Assembly (NCBI GenBank): GCA_947176615.1
Contig: CAMWRO010000099.1
Location: forward strand, 1 to 8,943
Direction: 5' to 3'
DNA from: an uncultured Porphyromonadaceae bacterium
GTDB taxonomy: Bacteria; Bacteroidota; Bacteroidia; Bacteroidales; Muribaculaceae
DNA length: 8,943 bases
The position numbers were made by a program, and so were the translations under genes. Each line of letters starts with the position of its first letter. Position 1 is the first letter of the stretch. Below, one piece after another: positions 1 through 5,808 of the stretch. The notes beneath the pieces are model-generated. The model was not told the origin of the DNA. It saw nothing but the letters and a program-made list of their open reading frames with translations, and did not search any database.

Positions 1-150
1 AGAAAACATAGAAAACCCAAGCTGCGCGCACCTAAAGGCGCGCTTGCATGGGCCTGACGTTAAGGCGCGGCTACACCGCGCAATCGGCGGCGATGCCGCA
101 ACCCCCGGCTATTCAAAGAATAATCCTTACGGATTAAATATTACTCGGGA

Positions 151-170
151 CAAAACTCTGTTTTGCAACC
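151..170. repeat. Copy 1 of a 20-base palindromic gene-end element
   Basis: The 20 bases match 5771-5790 at 19 of 20 positions; the only difference is 159 (T) versus 5779 (A). The core CAAAAC-n3-GTTTTG can form a 6-bp hairpin. In this copy the left arm is shortened: the bases before CAAAAC are CGGGA rather than the GGGTTG found at 5765-5770, so it looks like a degenerate or half version of the longer palindrome. Both copies lie directly beside the 3' end of a gene. Confidence 0.55.
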
Positions 171-203
171 CCCTCCCTCGCTTAACGATTAAGCGAGGGA
201 GGG
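171..203 (-). terminator. Strong hairpin after cydB, probable operon terminator
   Basis: A perfect 15-bp inverted repeat (171-185 with 189-203, loop CGA at 186-188) begins 7 bases beyond the cydB stop codon on the minus strand. No uridine run follows on the minus strand, so it is not a textbook intrinsic terminator. Its position makes a transcription end or an mRNA 3'-stabilising structure the likely role. The small CAAAAC/GTTTTG hairpin follows immediately and may be part of the same structure. Confidence 0.6.
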
Positions 204-209
204 TTGTTG

Positions 210-1340
210 TCAGTGCTTTTTGTCCATCGAGTACCATGCGTAGACGATGTAGGCGAGGACAAAGGGGATAATCAGCGAGACGTAGCTCATCGCGGTCAGG
301 GTGAACAGGGACGACGAGCTGTTGAAGATGGTCAGCGACGAGGAGGGGTCGGTCAGCGAGGGATAGTAGGGGGTGGAGTTGTATCCTGCAACCCAGAAAA
401 GGGTGAGGACGACAAGCACCGTGCCTGTTCCGGCCCACCAGATGCCGCAGGTGTAATGGCGTGCAAAGGCCGACTTGCCTATTCCCCACAGAACCATGAC
501 CACGCCGACGAGAAGAATCACCGCACACCACCACATGTCGATGTAGTTGTGGAAATACTTGAACTCGACAAGCGCGAATGCCGAGCGGCCTGTCAGTCCG
601 CCGTCCCTGACGGTCTGCAAGCCGGCAGTGGTCAGCAGCAGAGCGAGGAACAGGAGGAAGAACACGACGAAAATCACGCCGTTGACAAGCACCCGTCGCT
701 TGTTGCGGGCAAAGAAAGCGTCGGCGGCGGGGTGGTTGTTGAGGAAGTAGAGCGCGGCGAGAGTGCGGGCGAGGAAAAGCACGGCGAAACCGAGCACGAG
801 GTTTTTCCAACAGAAAATGGCCTCAAGACCGTGGGTGGGGGCCCACACCGAGATAACCGGCGCCCCGGCATCGAGAATGTTGCCCTTGGATACGCTGAAC
901 TCCGCGCCGAAGAAGAACATCCCGACGGCGACACCGAGGAGTATGCAGCCGATGCAGCCGTTGAGAAAGAGGAAAGTGTCGTAGGTGCGTGTGCCGAAAA
1001 TGTTGCCCGGCTTGCGCCTGAACTCATAGCTGACAGCCTGTAGCACGAAGCTGATCAGAATGAGCATCCACAGCCAGTAGGCCCCGCCGAAACTGGTGGA
1101 ATAGAACAGCGGGAACGATGCGAAAAACGCGCCGCCAAACACGACGAGGGTCGTAAATGTCAGCTCCCACTTGTGGCCGAGCGACGATACCATCTTGCCC
1201 GACTCGCCGGATGTCGCGGGAACTGATAACAACATGGTCTGGCCTCCCTGCACAAAGAGCATGAACACCAACAAGGCTCCCAATACCGAGATGAGCAGCC
1301 ACCAATATATCTGTAATGTTTCTAATGCAATCATATCCAT
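210..1340 (-). CDS. cydB: Cytochrome bd ubiquinol oxidase subunit II (CydB)
   Basis: This is the non-haem-bearing membrane subunit of cytochrome bd oxidase, which pairs with CydA to oxidise quinol and reduce oxygen to water in the inner membrane. The product is 376 residues, close to the 379 of E. coli CydB, and has many hydrophobic segments. It opens with the family-typical segment YWWLLISVLGALLVF (12-26). The region around 56-80 (HKWE...FASFPLFYSTSF) and the C-terminal segment ending YAWYSMDKKH also align by eye with E. coli CydB. The start is 12 bases downstream of the cydA stop, so the two genes are surely cotranscribed; there is no Shine-Dalgarno sequence, as is usual in Bacteroidetes. 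Residues aligning with E. coli Asp29 and Arg100 are glutamines here (Gln31, Gln101), and Asp58 aligns with Glu59. Identification is firm. Confidence 0.96.
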   Translation of the reverse strand: MDMIALETLQIYWWLLISVLGALLVFMLFVQGGQTMLLSVPATSGESGKMVSSLGHKWELTFTTLVVFGGAFFASFPLFYSTSFGGAYWLWMLILISFVLQAVSYEFRRKPGNIFGTRTYDTFLFLNGCIGCILLGVAVGMFFFGAEFSVSKGNILDAGAPVISVWAPTHGLEAIFCWKNLVLGFAVLFLARTLAALYFLNNHPAADAFFARNKRRVLVNGVIFVVFFLLFLALLLTTAGLQTVRDGGLTGRSAFALVEFKYFHNYIDMWWCAVILLVGVVMVLWGIGKSAFARHYTCGIWWAGTGTVLVVLTLFWVAGYNSTPYYPSLTDPSSSLTIFNSSSSLFTLTAMSYVSLIIPFVLAYIVYAWYSMDKKH

Positions 1341-1352
1341 ATATCTAATGTA

Positions 1353-2942
1353 TTAATACTCGTTGTTGTCAACGGGCTGCCCGTCGTCAATGTCGGTAGT
1401 CCGGCTTTCCTTGCCGATAAAGCGAATCATAATGACCGCCTCGGCAGCAAGCAGGCAGGTGAACACTACCGCAAACATCCAGAATGTCAGCTGCACACTT
1501 GCGGTGCTGACAGCCGACACGGCTGCACGGGTGGGCATCAGTCCCTCGATAATCCACGGCTGGCGCCCCACCTCGGCTGTAACCCAACCGGCCTGTGAGC
1601 AAATCCACACGACGGCGACCGAGAGAATCGAAATCCACAGCAGCAGCCGGCTGTTCCACCACCCGGGGCGGCGGTACACGGCATAGACCGCCAAGATGAG
1701 GAACAGGAACAGGTAGCTGCCGAAGATAACCATGATGTGGAACGAGTAGAACGTCATGCCGACAGGGGGAACGGCCTCGTCGACCGAGTCGAGGTAGCCG
1801 TAGCCAAAGTAGGGATAATTGACTTTCAGGTCGGCGCGGGCGCTTTCCATCGCGGCCTCGTCGTCAGCGGTCATCGCGCGGTCAAACGCGCGCAGGGCCT
1901 CGTGGGCCAGTTTTCCCCTCGCAATGCGCTCGGCATAGGAGACAGTCTTTACCGTGTCGCCCTCGGCAGTGATTTCGCGCCCCTCGATGAGGTCGTTGAT
2001 GCCGGGGACAAATCCGTTGATGTCATGGGTGGCGAGGAACGACAACCCGTAGGGGATGGCGATTTTGAACAGATAGGGGTCTTTGTCGTCGGTGCGTTCT
2101 TTGGACGGGTCAAGAATGCCGATACCGACTATCTCCTGCCCGCGGCCGCCATCATACAGGCCCTCCATCGCGGCGAGCTTCATGGGTTGCACACGGGCGA
2201 CATCGACAGCCGAGCCGTCGCCTGACCACAGGGTCAGAATCATCCCGACAAGACCTACCCACCCCGATACTTTAATTGACTTTAACGCCAAGTCGCGGCG
2301 CGTGTTTTTCAACAGGAACCATGCGCTCACCCCGATGACAAAGACGGCGGCTAAAACCCATCCGTCAAACACCGCGTGGAGAAACTTGTGGATGGCGACG
2401 GGCGAAAACGCGACCGCCCAGAAATCGTCCATCACGTTGCGCATCTGTGCCGGGTCAAATTCCATCCCGACCGGGTATTGCATCCAAGCGTTGGCAACGA
2501 GAATCCACAGTGCCGAAATCGAGGCACCGAGAGCAGTGAGCCATGTGGACGCGAGATGGAAACCGGGAGAGACTTTTTTCCACCCGAAGAACATGATGGC
2601 CACAAATGTCGCCTCCATGAAGAAGGCAAGAAGGCCCTCGATGGCAAGCGGCGCGCCGAAAATGTCGCCGACAAACCAGCTGTAGTTGCTCCAGTTGGTG
2701 CCGAACTCAAATTCCAGAATAATACCGGTGGCCACGCCCATAGCGAAGTTGATGCCGAACAGCGTCATCCAGAACTTGGTTATGACAAGCCATTTTTCAC
2801 TGCGGGTTTTAAAATAGATGGTCTCCATTATACCCACAATGACCGACAGGCCCAGCGTCAAGGGTACAAACAGCCAGTGGTACATCGCTGTCAGGGCAAA
2901 TTGTGCCCTCGACCAGTCGACCACACTCATTAAGTCATTCAT
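1353..2942 (-). CDS. cydA: Cytochrome bd ubiquinol oxidase subunit I (CydA)
   Basis: This is the haem-bearing quinol-oxidising subunit of cytochrome bd, which gives high oxygen affinity and supports respiration at trace oxygen. The product is 529 residues (E. coli 522). Visible counterparts of E. coli functional residues are His22 (His19, high-spin haem ligand), Glu102 and Glu110 (Glu99, Glu107), His189 and Met404 (His186 and Met393, haem b558 ligands), and Lys255 and Glu260 (Lys252 and Glu257, quinol site). The conserved GWVTAEVGRQPW stands at 452-463. The distance from Lys255 to Met404 is about the same as in E. coli, so this is the long Q-loop type. Arg391 of E. coli aligns with His402. 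The start at 2942 gives MNDLMSVVDWSRAQF; Met5 at 2930 is an alternative that would place the SRAQF segment nearer its usual distance from the N-terminus. The gene is the second of a three-gene operon with DUF4492 and cydB. Confidence 0.97.
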   Translation of the reverse strand: MNDLMSVVDWSRAQFALTAMYHWLFVPLTLGLSVIVGIMETIYFKTRSEKWLVITKFWMTLFGINFAMGVATGIILEFEFGTNWSNYSWFVGDIFGAPLAIEGLLAFFMEATFVAIMFFGWKKVSPGFHLASTWLTALGASISALWILVANAWMQYPVGMEFDPAQMRNVMDDFWAVAFSPVAIHKFLHAVFDGWVLAAVFVIGVSAWFLLKNTRRDLALKSIKVSGWVGLVGMILTLWSGDGSAVDVARVQPMKLAAMEGLYDGGRGQEIVGIGILDPSKERTDDKDPYLFKIAIPYGLSFLATHDINGFVPGINDLIEGREITAEGDTVKTVSYAERIARGKLAHEALRAFDRAMTADDEAAMESARADLKVNYPYFGYGYLDSVDEAVPPVGMTFYSFHIMVIFGSYLFLFLILAVYAVYRRPGWWNSRLLLWISILSVAVVWICSQAGWVTAEVGRQPWIIEGLMPTRAAVSAVSTASVQLTFWMFAVVFTCLLAAEAVIMIRFIGKESRTTDIDDGQPVDNNEY

Positions 2943-2961
2943 AAGCAGATCAGATTTATTT

Positions 2962-2981
2962 GTTAGTATTAGTTAGTATCA
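2962..2981. repeat. Two tandem 10-bp repeats upstream of cydA
   Basis: GTTAGTATTA (2962-2971) is followed directly by GTTAGTATCA (2972-2981), with one mismatch, and then by a partial third copy, GTTGATTA. The repeat occupies much of the 44-base gap between the DUF4492 stop codon and the cydA start. On the minus strand it would sit in the ribosome-loading region of cydA. Function is unknown, and it may be simple slippage. Confidence 0.5.
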
Positions 2982-2986
2982 GTTGA

Positions 2987-3232
2987 TTATCTTCGGTCAA
3001 GCAGCGAGGAGCGCACAGCAGCGGCACGGTCCCGGTCGTTGTCATAGTCGCGATGAAGAATATCGGGGAAGAAAAATATCTTGAATATGAAAAATATTAT
3101 AAACAGTTTTATCAGTATCAGCAGCCACAATCTGCGTCCGATAGTCATAGACCTGAATCCGTCGCGGTAGAAACGGAAGATGCGCATCGGCAAGGATGTC
3201 TGCTTAGGTATGTCGGGCCGGTTTTCTTTCAT
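2987..3232 (-). CDS. DUF4492 family small membrane protein, candidate bd-oxidase accessory subunit
   Basis: The product is a basic 81-residue protein with one clear membrane segment at about 35-57 and a charged C-terminal tail rich in Asp and Arg. The FRFYRDGFRSMTIGRRLW stretch (19-36), followed by a Phe/Ile-rich helix ending FFFP (53-56), is how I recognise DUF4492, a family I know from Bacteroidetes as the gene just before cydA. The helix contains Lys42 and Lys51. I chose the ATG at 3232; an in-frame TTG at 3256 would overlap the promoter. The gene is 44 bases before cydA on the same strand. No biochemical function is established to my knowledge. By analogy with CydX of proteobacteria, it may be a small subunit or assembly factor of the oxidase; that is inference. 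Confidence 0.88.
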   Translation of the reverse strand: MKENRPDIPKQTSLPMRIFRFYRDGFRSMTIGRRLWLLILIKLFIIFFIFKIFFFPDILHRDYDNDRDRAAAVRSSLLDRR

Positions 3233-3253
3233 AACATGACTCCTGAGTATGTG

Positions 3254-3284
3254 CAAATGTCGTAAAATTATCGCAATAAGACAA
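3254..3284 (-). promoter_or_regulatory. Promoter of the DUF4492-cydA-cydB operon
   Basis: On the minus strand, TTG (plus 3282-3284) is followed after 20 bases by GACATTTG (plus 3254-3261). This is one mismatch from the Bacteroidetes -7 consensus TAnnTTTG, and the spacing agrees with the usual 19-21 bases. The predicted transcript start, near 3247, leaves a leader of about 15 bases before the ATG at 3232. The promoter lies in the 73-base gap after the HAD gene, where I see no convincing terminator, so some readthrough from upstream is also possible. Confidence 0.5.
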
Positions 3285-3305
3285 TAAAAACAGAAAAAAG
3301 TGCTT

Positions 3306-4154
3306 TTAAGGATGAAATTCCATCTGTTTCATGATGTCGCGCGCTACCGAGGACTCGGTATTAGGCCCGATAGTGCGTGTGGCGGCGGCTATCAGTTCAG
3401 GCACGGCATTGGCAACGGCCACCCCTTCGTCGGCAATCCGCATCATTGACAGGTCGTTCAGATTGTCGCCATAAACGGTTATGCGGGTTGCCCCGAGAGA
3501 GTCGGCAAGCCTCCTGATTGCCGCGGCCTTTGACACCCCCGGGCCGAATATTTCAATATAGGCGAGGTCGTGGTTGAATATGTCATTATAATAGGACACG
3601 GAACATCGGCCGTCGGCCTTCAGCTGCCCGGCCACGGGGTCGAGTCGGTCGCGTGGCCCCATCGCAAAAATCAGAATAGTGCCCGGGAGGGGAAATTCAG
3701 CACCCCGGGGGGAGTCAAGGCAGAAACGCTTTAATCGCAGACCGCGCCGGTCATCGACGAAACGCTGCTCGGCACCGGTGAGTTTCCCGTTGTGGTAAAC
3801 GGTCATGACCGACCCCTCGTCCGGCAATACATATATAAAAGGATTGACCTCGCTTTTGGCAAATAATTCCATTATGTCAGGAATCACGTCGGTAGCGACG
3901 AGAGTGGGGTCAATATAGCGTTTTTCCTTGCGGTCCCACATCGCTGCGCCTGTCATGACAATAGCCGGAATGGATGTCGCGGTTTCACAAAGCAATGGCT
4001 CAACGGTTGCCGGGGTGCGGGCTGTGGCGACCGTGATGAGCGCACCTTCGCGCGATAATGAAGATATGATTCCGGCACTCAGAGAGCTGACTTTGCTGTC
4101 GGCGTTGAGAAGTGTGCCGTCAAGATCGGTTACAAAAAGGTGTTTTTTGTCCAT
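3306..4154 (-). CDS. Cof-type HAD-IIB family phosphatase
   Basis: A cytosolic haloacid dehalogenase-superfamily hydrolase of 282 residues, a normal length for the Cof/YidA group. These enzymes remove phosphate from small metabolites such as sugar phosphates or nucleotides using magnesium. Motif I is DLDGT (10-14), with Asp10 as the nucleophile and Asp12 as the acid/base. Motif II is the ATAR stretch with Thr44. The motif III lysine is Lys209 in GVSKAAAI, and motif IV is GDNLND (229-234). The cap of roughly 80-190 residues between motifs II and III is the C2 type. The substrate cannot be told from sequence. The gene is upstream of the cyd operon on the same strand, but a separate promoter in the 73-base gap argues against a functional link. 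The start codon at 4154 is the only ATG that keeps motif I at its usual place. Confidence 0.9.
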   Translation of the reverse strand: MDKKHLFVTDLDGTLLNADSKVSSLSAGIISSLSREGALITVATARTPATVEPLLCETATSIPAIVMTGAAMWDRKEKRYIDPTLVATDVIPDIMELFAKSEVNPFIYVLPDEGSVMTVYHNGKLTGAEQRFVDDRRGLRLKRFCLDSPRGAEFPLPGTILIFAMGPRDRLDPVAGQLKADGRCSVSYYNDIFNHDLAYIEIFGPGVSKAAAIRRLADSLGATRITVYGDNLNDLSMMRIADEGVAVANAVPELIAAATRTIGPNTESSVARDIMKQMEFHP

Positions 4155-4180
4155 TGTTTTGTTACTTTTTAATATTTATA

Positions 4181-4188
4181 CAAAAATA
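4181..4188 (-). promoter_or_regulatory. Candidate -7 element for the HAD phosphatase gene
   Basis: The minus strand reads TATTTTTG, a perfect match to TAnnTTTG, 27 bases upstream of the start codon. No TTG or TTTG stands at the expected -33 position, and the area is AT-rich enough for chance matches. Confidence 0.35.
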
Positions 4189-4337
4189 CAACAAAATATC
4201 GCTATTAAAGATTAACGAAGGGGCAATTGTTCTAAAAGAGGGGATAAACGTCGTTATTTGGGGGTTGAATGTTGTTGGCATATGTGAAACTTTGTTAATA
4301 ATTCACCCGATATAGTGCGTATGTCAAAAATTAGTTC

Positions 4338-4345
4338 TACATTTG
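4338..4345 (+). promoter_or_regulatory. -7 element of a short transcription unit
   Basis: TACATTTG is a perfect TAnnTTTG match followed by C, identical to the elements before the alcohol dehydrogenase and lipoprotein genes. A clear -33 TTG is missing at 19-21 bases upstream. The predicted transcript start is near 4352. Confidence 0.5.
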
Positions 4346-4351
4346 CATGTG

Positions 4352-4422
4352 TGTTTTTCATAGTATTAGATTAAGATAAAGGTTTAAAAGGAAAAGAGTC
4401 GTCGTGAGACGATTCTTTTTTT
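4352..4422 (+). ncRNA. Putative small RNA or leader RNA of about 70 nt
   Basis: A perfect -7 element at 4338-4345 and an intrinsic terminator at 4392-4422 enclose about 70 bases with no usable reading frame. The segment TTTTTCATAGTATTAGATT (4354-4372), the following A/G-rich stretch and the terminal hairpin with a GTGA loop resemble an intergenic element I recall recurring across Bacteroidales genomes; this is from memory and unverified. The alcohol dehydrogenase gene begins about 155 bases beyond the terminator and has its own promoter, so an independent small RNA seems more likely than an attenuator for that gene. Exact ends are predictions. Confidence 0.5.
4392..4422 (+). terminator. Intrinsic terminator of the short unit
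   Basis: AAAAGAGTCGTC (4392-4403) pairs with GACGATTCTTTT (4408-4419) over 12 bp with one G-U pair and a GTGA loop. It ends in a run of seven T (4416-4422). This is the clearest textbook terminator in the window, and it lies inside an intergenic region rather than after a protein gene. Confidence 0.8.
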
Positions 4423-4519
4423 ATTTACACGCAACGCATAACACGCTGATTCACAGACATCTAAACATTTCAACACCGGATTGCCGGCACATTTTTCTCA
4501 AATTTTGTCATTGCCGTGC

Positions 4520-4551
4520 TTGCAGGATGTCACTTTTTGTTGCTACATTTG
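4520..4551 (+). promoter_or_regulatory. Promoter of the alcohol dehydrogenase gene
   Basis: TTG (4520-4522) is followed after 21 bases by TACATTTG (4544-4551), a perfect Bacteroidetes -7 element. The predicted transcript start, near 4558, leaves a leader of about 22 bases. This decides the start codon: the reading frame is open back to an ATG at 4481, but that lies upstream of the promoter, so the ATG at 4580 is used. Confidence 0.6.
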
Positions 4552-4579
4552 CTGTCAGGAACTAATCAGAATACTATAT

Positions 4580-5749
4580 ATGGATAATTTTACATTCTAC
4601 AGTCCGACCAAGTATGTCTTCGGTCGCGGTGTCGAGTCTCAGGCCGGGGCATTGACAGCCTCGATGGTGGGGCGGAAAGTTTTGCTGGTCTACGGTATGG
4701 GATCGGTAGTGAAGTCGGGGTTGCTCGACCGTGTTAAAAAGTCGCTTGATGAATCGGGTGTGGTCTATCATGAGTTTGGCGGCATAAAACCCAACCCTAC
4801 CGATGACCGCGTATATGAAGGTATCGACATTGTCCGTCGCGAGGGTCTTGACGGACTGCTTGCCGTCGGGGGCGGCAGTGCCATTGACACGGCCAAGGCG
4901 ATTGCCTGCGGAGTTCCTTACGATGGCGATTTCTGGGATTTTTATGCCGGCAAAAAGGTTGTGGAAACGGCATTGCCGGTCGGGGTGGTGCTGACCATAC
5001 CCGCTGCCGGGAGCGAAGGGTCGGGCAACTCGGTAATAACCAAGATAGACGGGATGCACAAAATCAGCCTGCGCACCGAGGTGGCCCTCCGTCCCAAGTT
5101 TGCGCTGATGAACCCCGAGCTGACATTCACGTTGCCGCCTTATCAGACCGCGAGCGGAATCGCCGACATGATGGCCCACATTTTTGAGCGCTATTTCACG
5201 ATGACACCCGAGGTCGAGATTACTGACCGTGTAGCCGAAGGCGTGTTGACGGCTATTGTCGAAGAATCGCCCAAAGTAATGGCTAATCCCGAAGATTACG
5301 AGGCGCGCGCCAATATAATGTGGAGTGGCACGCTCGCCCACAACGGCATCTGCGGCACGGGCCGTCGCGAAGACTGGGTCAGCCATTTCATGGAGCATGA
5401 GATAAGTTCGGTCTACGGCGTCACCCACGGGGCCGGTCTGGCCGTCATACTTCCCGCATGGATGACTTTCATGGCCGACCACAATCCGTTTAAAGTGGCC
5501 CAGATGGCCCGCAGGGTGTTCGGGGTTGAAAACCATGATGACCAGTCGGCGGCTCTGGAAGGGATATCCTGCCTGAAAGCCTTCTTTGGCTCACTGGGAT
5601 TGCCCGTGACATTTGCCGAGCTGGGGATAGAAAACCCCGACATAGAGTTGCTTGTTAAAAAGTTGCATGAGAACAAGGGTGATGTCATTGGCGGCTATTA
5701 TCGCCTGACGGCAGCCGAGACCGCCGAAATATACCGCCTCGCACTATAA
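4580..5749 (+). CDS. Iron-containing alcohol dehydrogenase, YqhD/butanol dehydrogenase type
   Basis: A cytosolic group III alcohol dehydrogenase of 389 residues that should interconvert aldehydes and alcohols with NAD(P)H. The N-terminal Rossmann-like domain has the cofactor motif GGGS (97-100) with Asp103. The C-terminal helical domain supplies the metal ligands Asp196, His200, His269 and His283, matching E. coli YqhD Asp194, His198, His267 and His281, including their spacing; His273 is also kept. The stretches DRVAEGVL (216-223) and ARANIMW (242-248) are further YqhD/BdhA hallmarks. The physiological substrate is not evident; aldehyde detoxification or fermentative alcohol formation are both reasonable. 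It is a single-gene unit with its own promoter, ending in a hairpin shared with the convergent lipoprotein gene. The start was chosen because the promoter lies just upstream and MDNFTFYSPTKYVFG is the usual N-terminus. Confidence 0.93.
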   Translation: MDNFTFYSPTKYVFGRGVESQAGALTASMVGRKVLLVYGMGSVVKSGLLDRVKKSLDESGVVYHEFGGIKPNPTDDRVYEGIDIVRREGLDGLLAVGGGSAIDTAKAIACGVPYDGDFWDFYAGKKVVETALPVGVVLTIPAAGSEGSGNSVITKIDGMHKISLRTEVALRPKFALMNPELTFTLPPYQTASGIADMMAHIFERYFTMTPEVEITDRVAEGVLTAIVEESPKVMANPEDYEARANIMWSGTLAHNGICGTGRREDWVSHFMEHEISSVYGVTHGAGLAVILPAWMTFMADHNPFKVAQMARRVFGVENHDDQSAALEGISCLKAFFGSLGLPVTFAELGIENPDIELLVKKLHENKGDVIGGYYRLTAAETAEIYRLAL

Positions 5750-5757
5750 ACAGTTCT

Positions 5758-5798
5758 GAGAGAAGGGTTGCAAAACTCAGTTTTGCAACCCTTCTCTC
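5758..5798. terminator. Perfect 19-bp palindrome between convergent genes, copy 2 of the gene-end element
   Basis: Bases 5758-5776 and 5780-5798 are exact inverted repeats with a three-base loop, TCA. The structure stands 8 bases after the alcohol dehydrogenase stop and 10 bases from the lipoprotein stop on the other strand, so it probably ends transcription in both directions. No long T run follows on either strand. Its inner 20 bases (5771-5790) nearly repeat at 151-170. Confidence 0.75.
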
Positions 5799-5808
5799 TA
5801 TCTCCATT

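Larger units (their letters stand above)
1..209. other. Non-coding left edge with a chain of inverted repeats
   Basis: No open reading frame here has recognisable protein character. The stretch holds successive inverted repeats. There is an imperfect stem 16-52, with CCCA/TGGG outside and GCGCGC/GCGCGC inside (24-29 with 38-43, loop 30-37). Perfect short stems lie at 65-70/76-81 (GCGCGG/CCGCGC), 87-91/95-99 (GCGGC/GCCGC), 121-126/131-136 (TAATCC/GGATTA) and 151-156/160-165 (CAAAAC/GTTTTG). A 15-bp perfect stem closes the series at 171-203. I found no tRNA T-loop or other RNA family signature. It could be the 3' untranslated region of the cyd operon, a composite palindromic repeat, or part of a structured RNA that begins outside the window. 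Confidence 0.5.
4155..4579. other. Divergent 425-base intergenic region with promoters and a small transcription unit
   Basis: I see no protein-coding gene here. It contains a minus-strand promoter candidate for the HAD gene (4181-4188), a plus-strand promoter and terminator enclosing a short unit (4338-4426), and the alcohol dehydrogenase promoter (4520-4551). The remaining part, 4200-4337, is AT-rich. There I noticed only a weak interrupted inverted repeat, GTGAA (4284-4288) with TTCAC (4302-4306). Confidence 0.7.

Noticed and set aside
1..170. tRNA, tmRNA or other standard RNA gene in the hairpin-rich left edge
   Set aside because: No T-loop consensus, CCA-type end, or tmRNA or RNase P core motif could be found on either strand.
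204..1043. Long plus-strand open frame antisense to cydB, plus similar frames opposite cydA (1737-2225, 2083-2685, 2376-2933)
   Set aside because: They lie wholly opposite well-identified membrane protein genes, have no recognisable domain and show the low-complexity, charged composition typical of GC-rich shadow frames.
3233..3256. TTG start giving an 8-residue longer DUF4492 protein
   Set aside because: It would begin upstream of the predicted transcript start, and the ATG at 3232 gives a normal family N-terminus.
3286..3305. Possible terminator after the HAD gene (AAAAG/CTTTT followed by T-rich bases on the minus strand)
   Set aside because: The stem is only 5 bp with a two-base loop, which is not physically plausible as a terminator hairpin.
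4284..4306. GTGAA/TTCAC inverted repeat as a CRP- or FNR-like operator
   Set aside because: The half-sites are short and 13 bases apart, which does not fit the spacing of those regulators; chance is the better explanation in AT-rich DNA.
4481..4579. N-terminal extension of the alcohol dehydrogenase to an upstream ATG
   Set aside because: The extension is Cys-rich and unlike the family, and the likely promoter (4520-4551) lies inside it.
4574..5536. 320-codon minus-strand open frame opposite the alcohol dehydrogenase
   Set aside because: Antisense to a confident enzyme gene, no family resemblance, and no promoter or gene spacing that fits.
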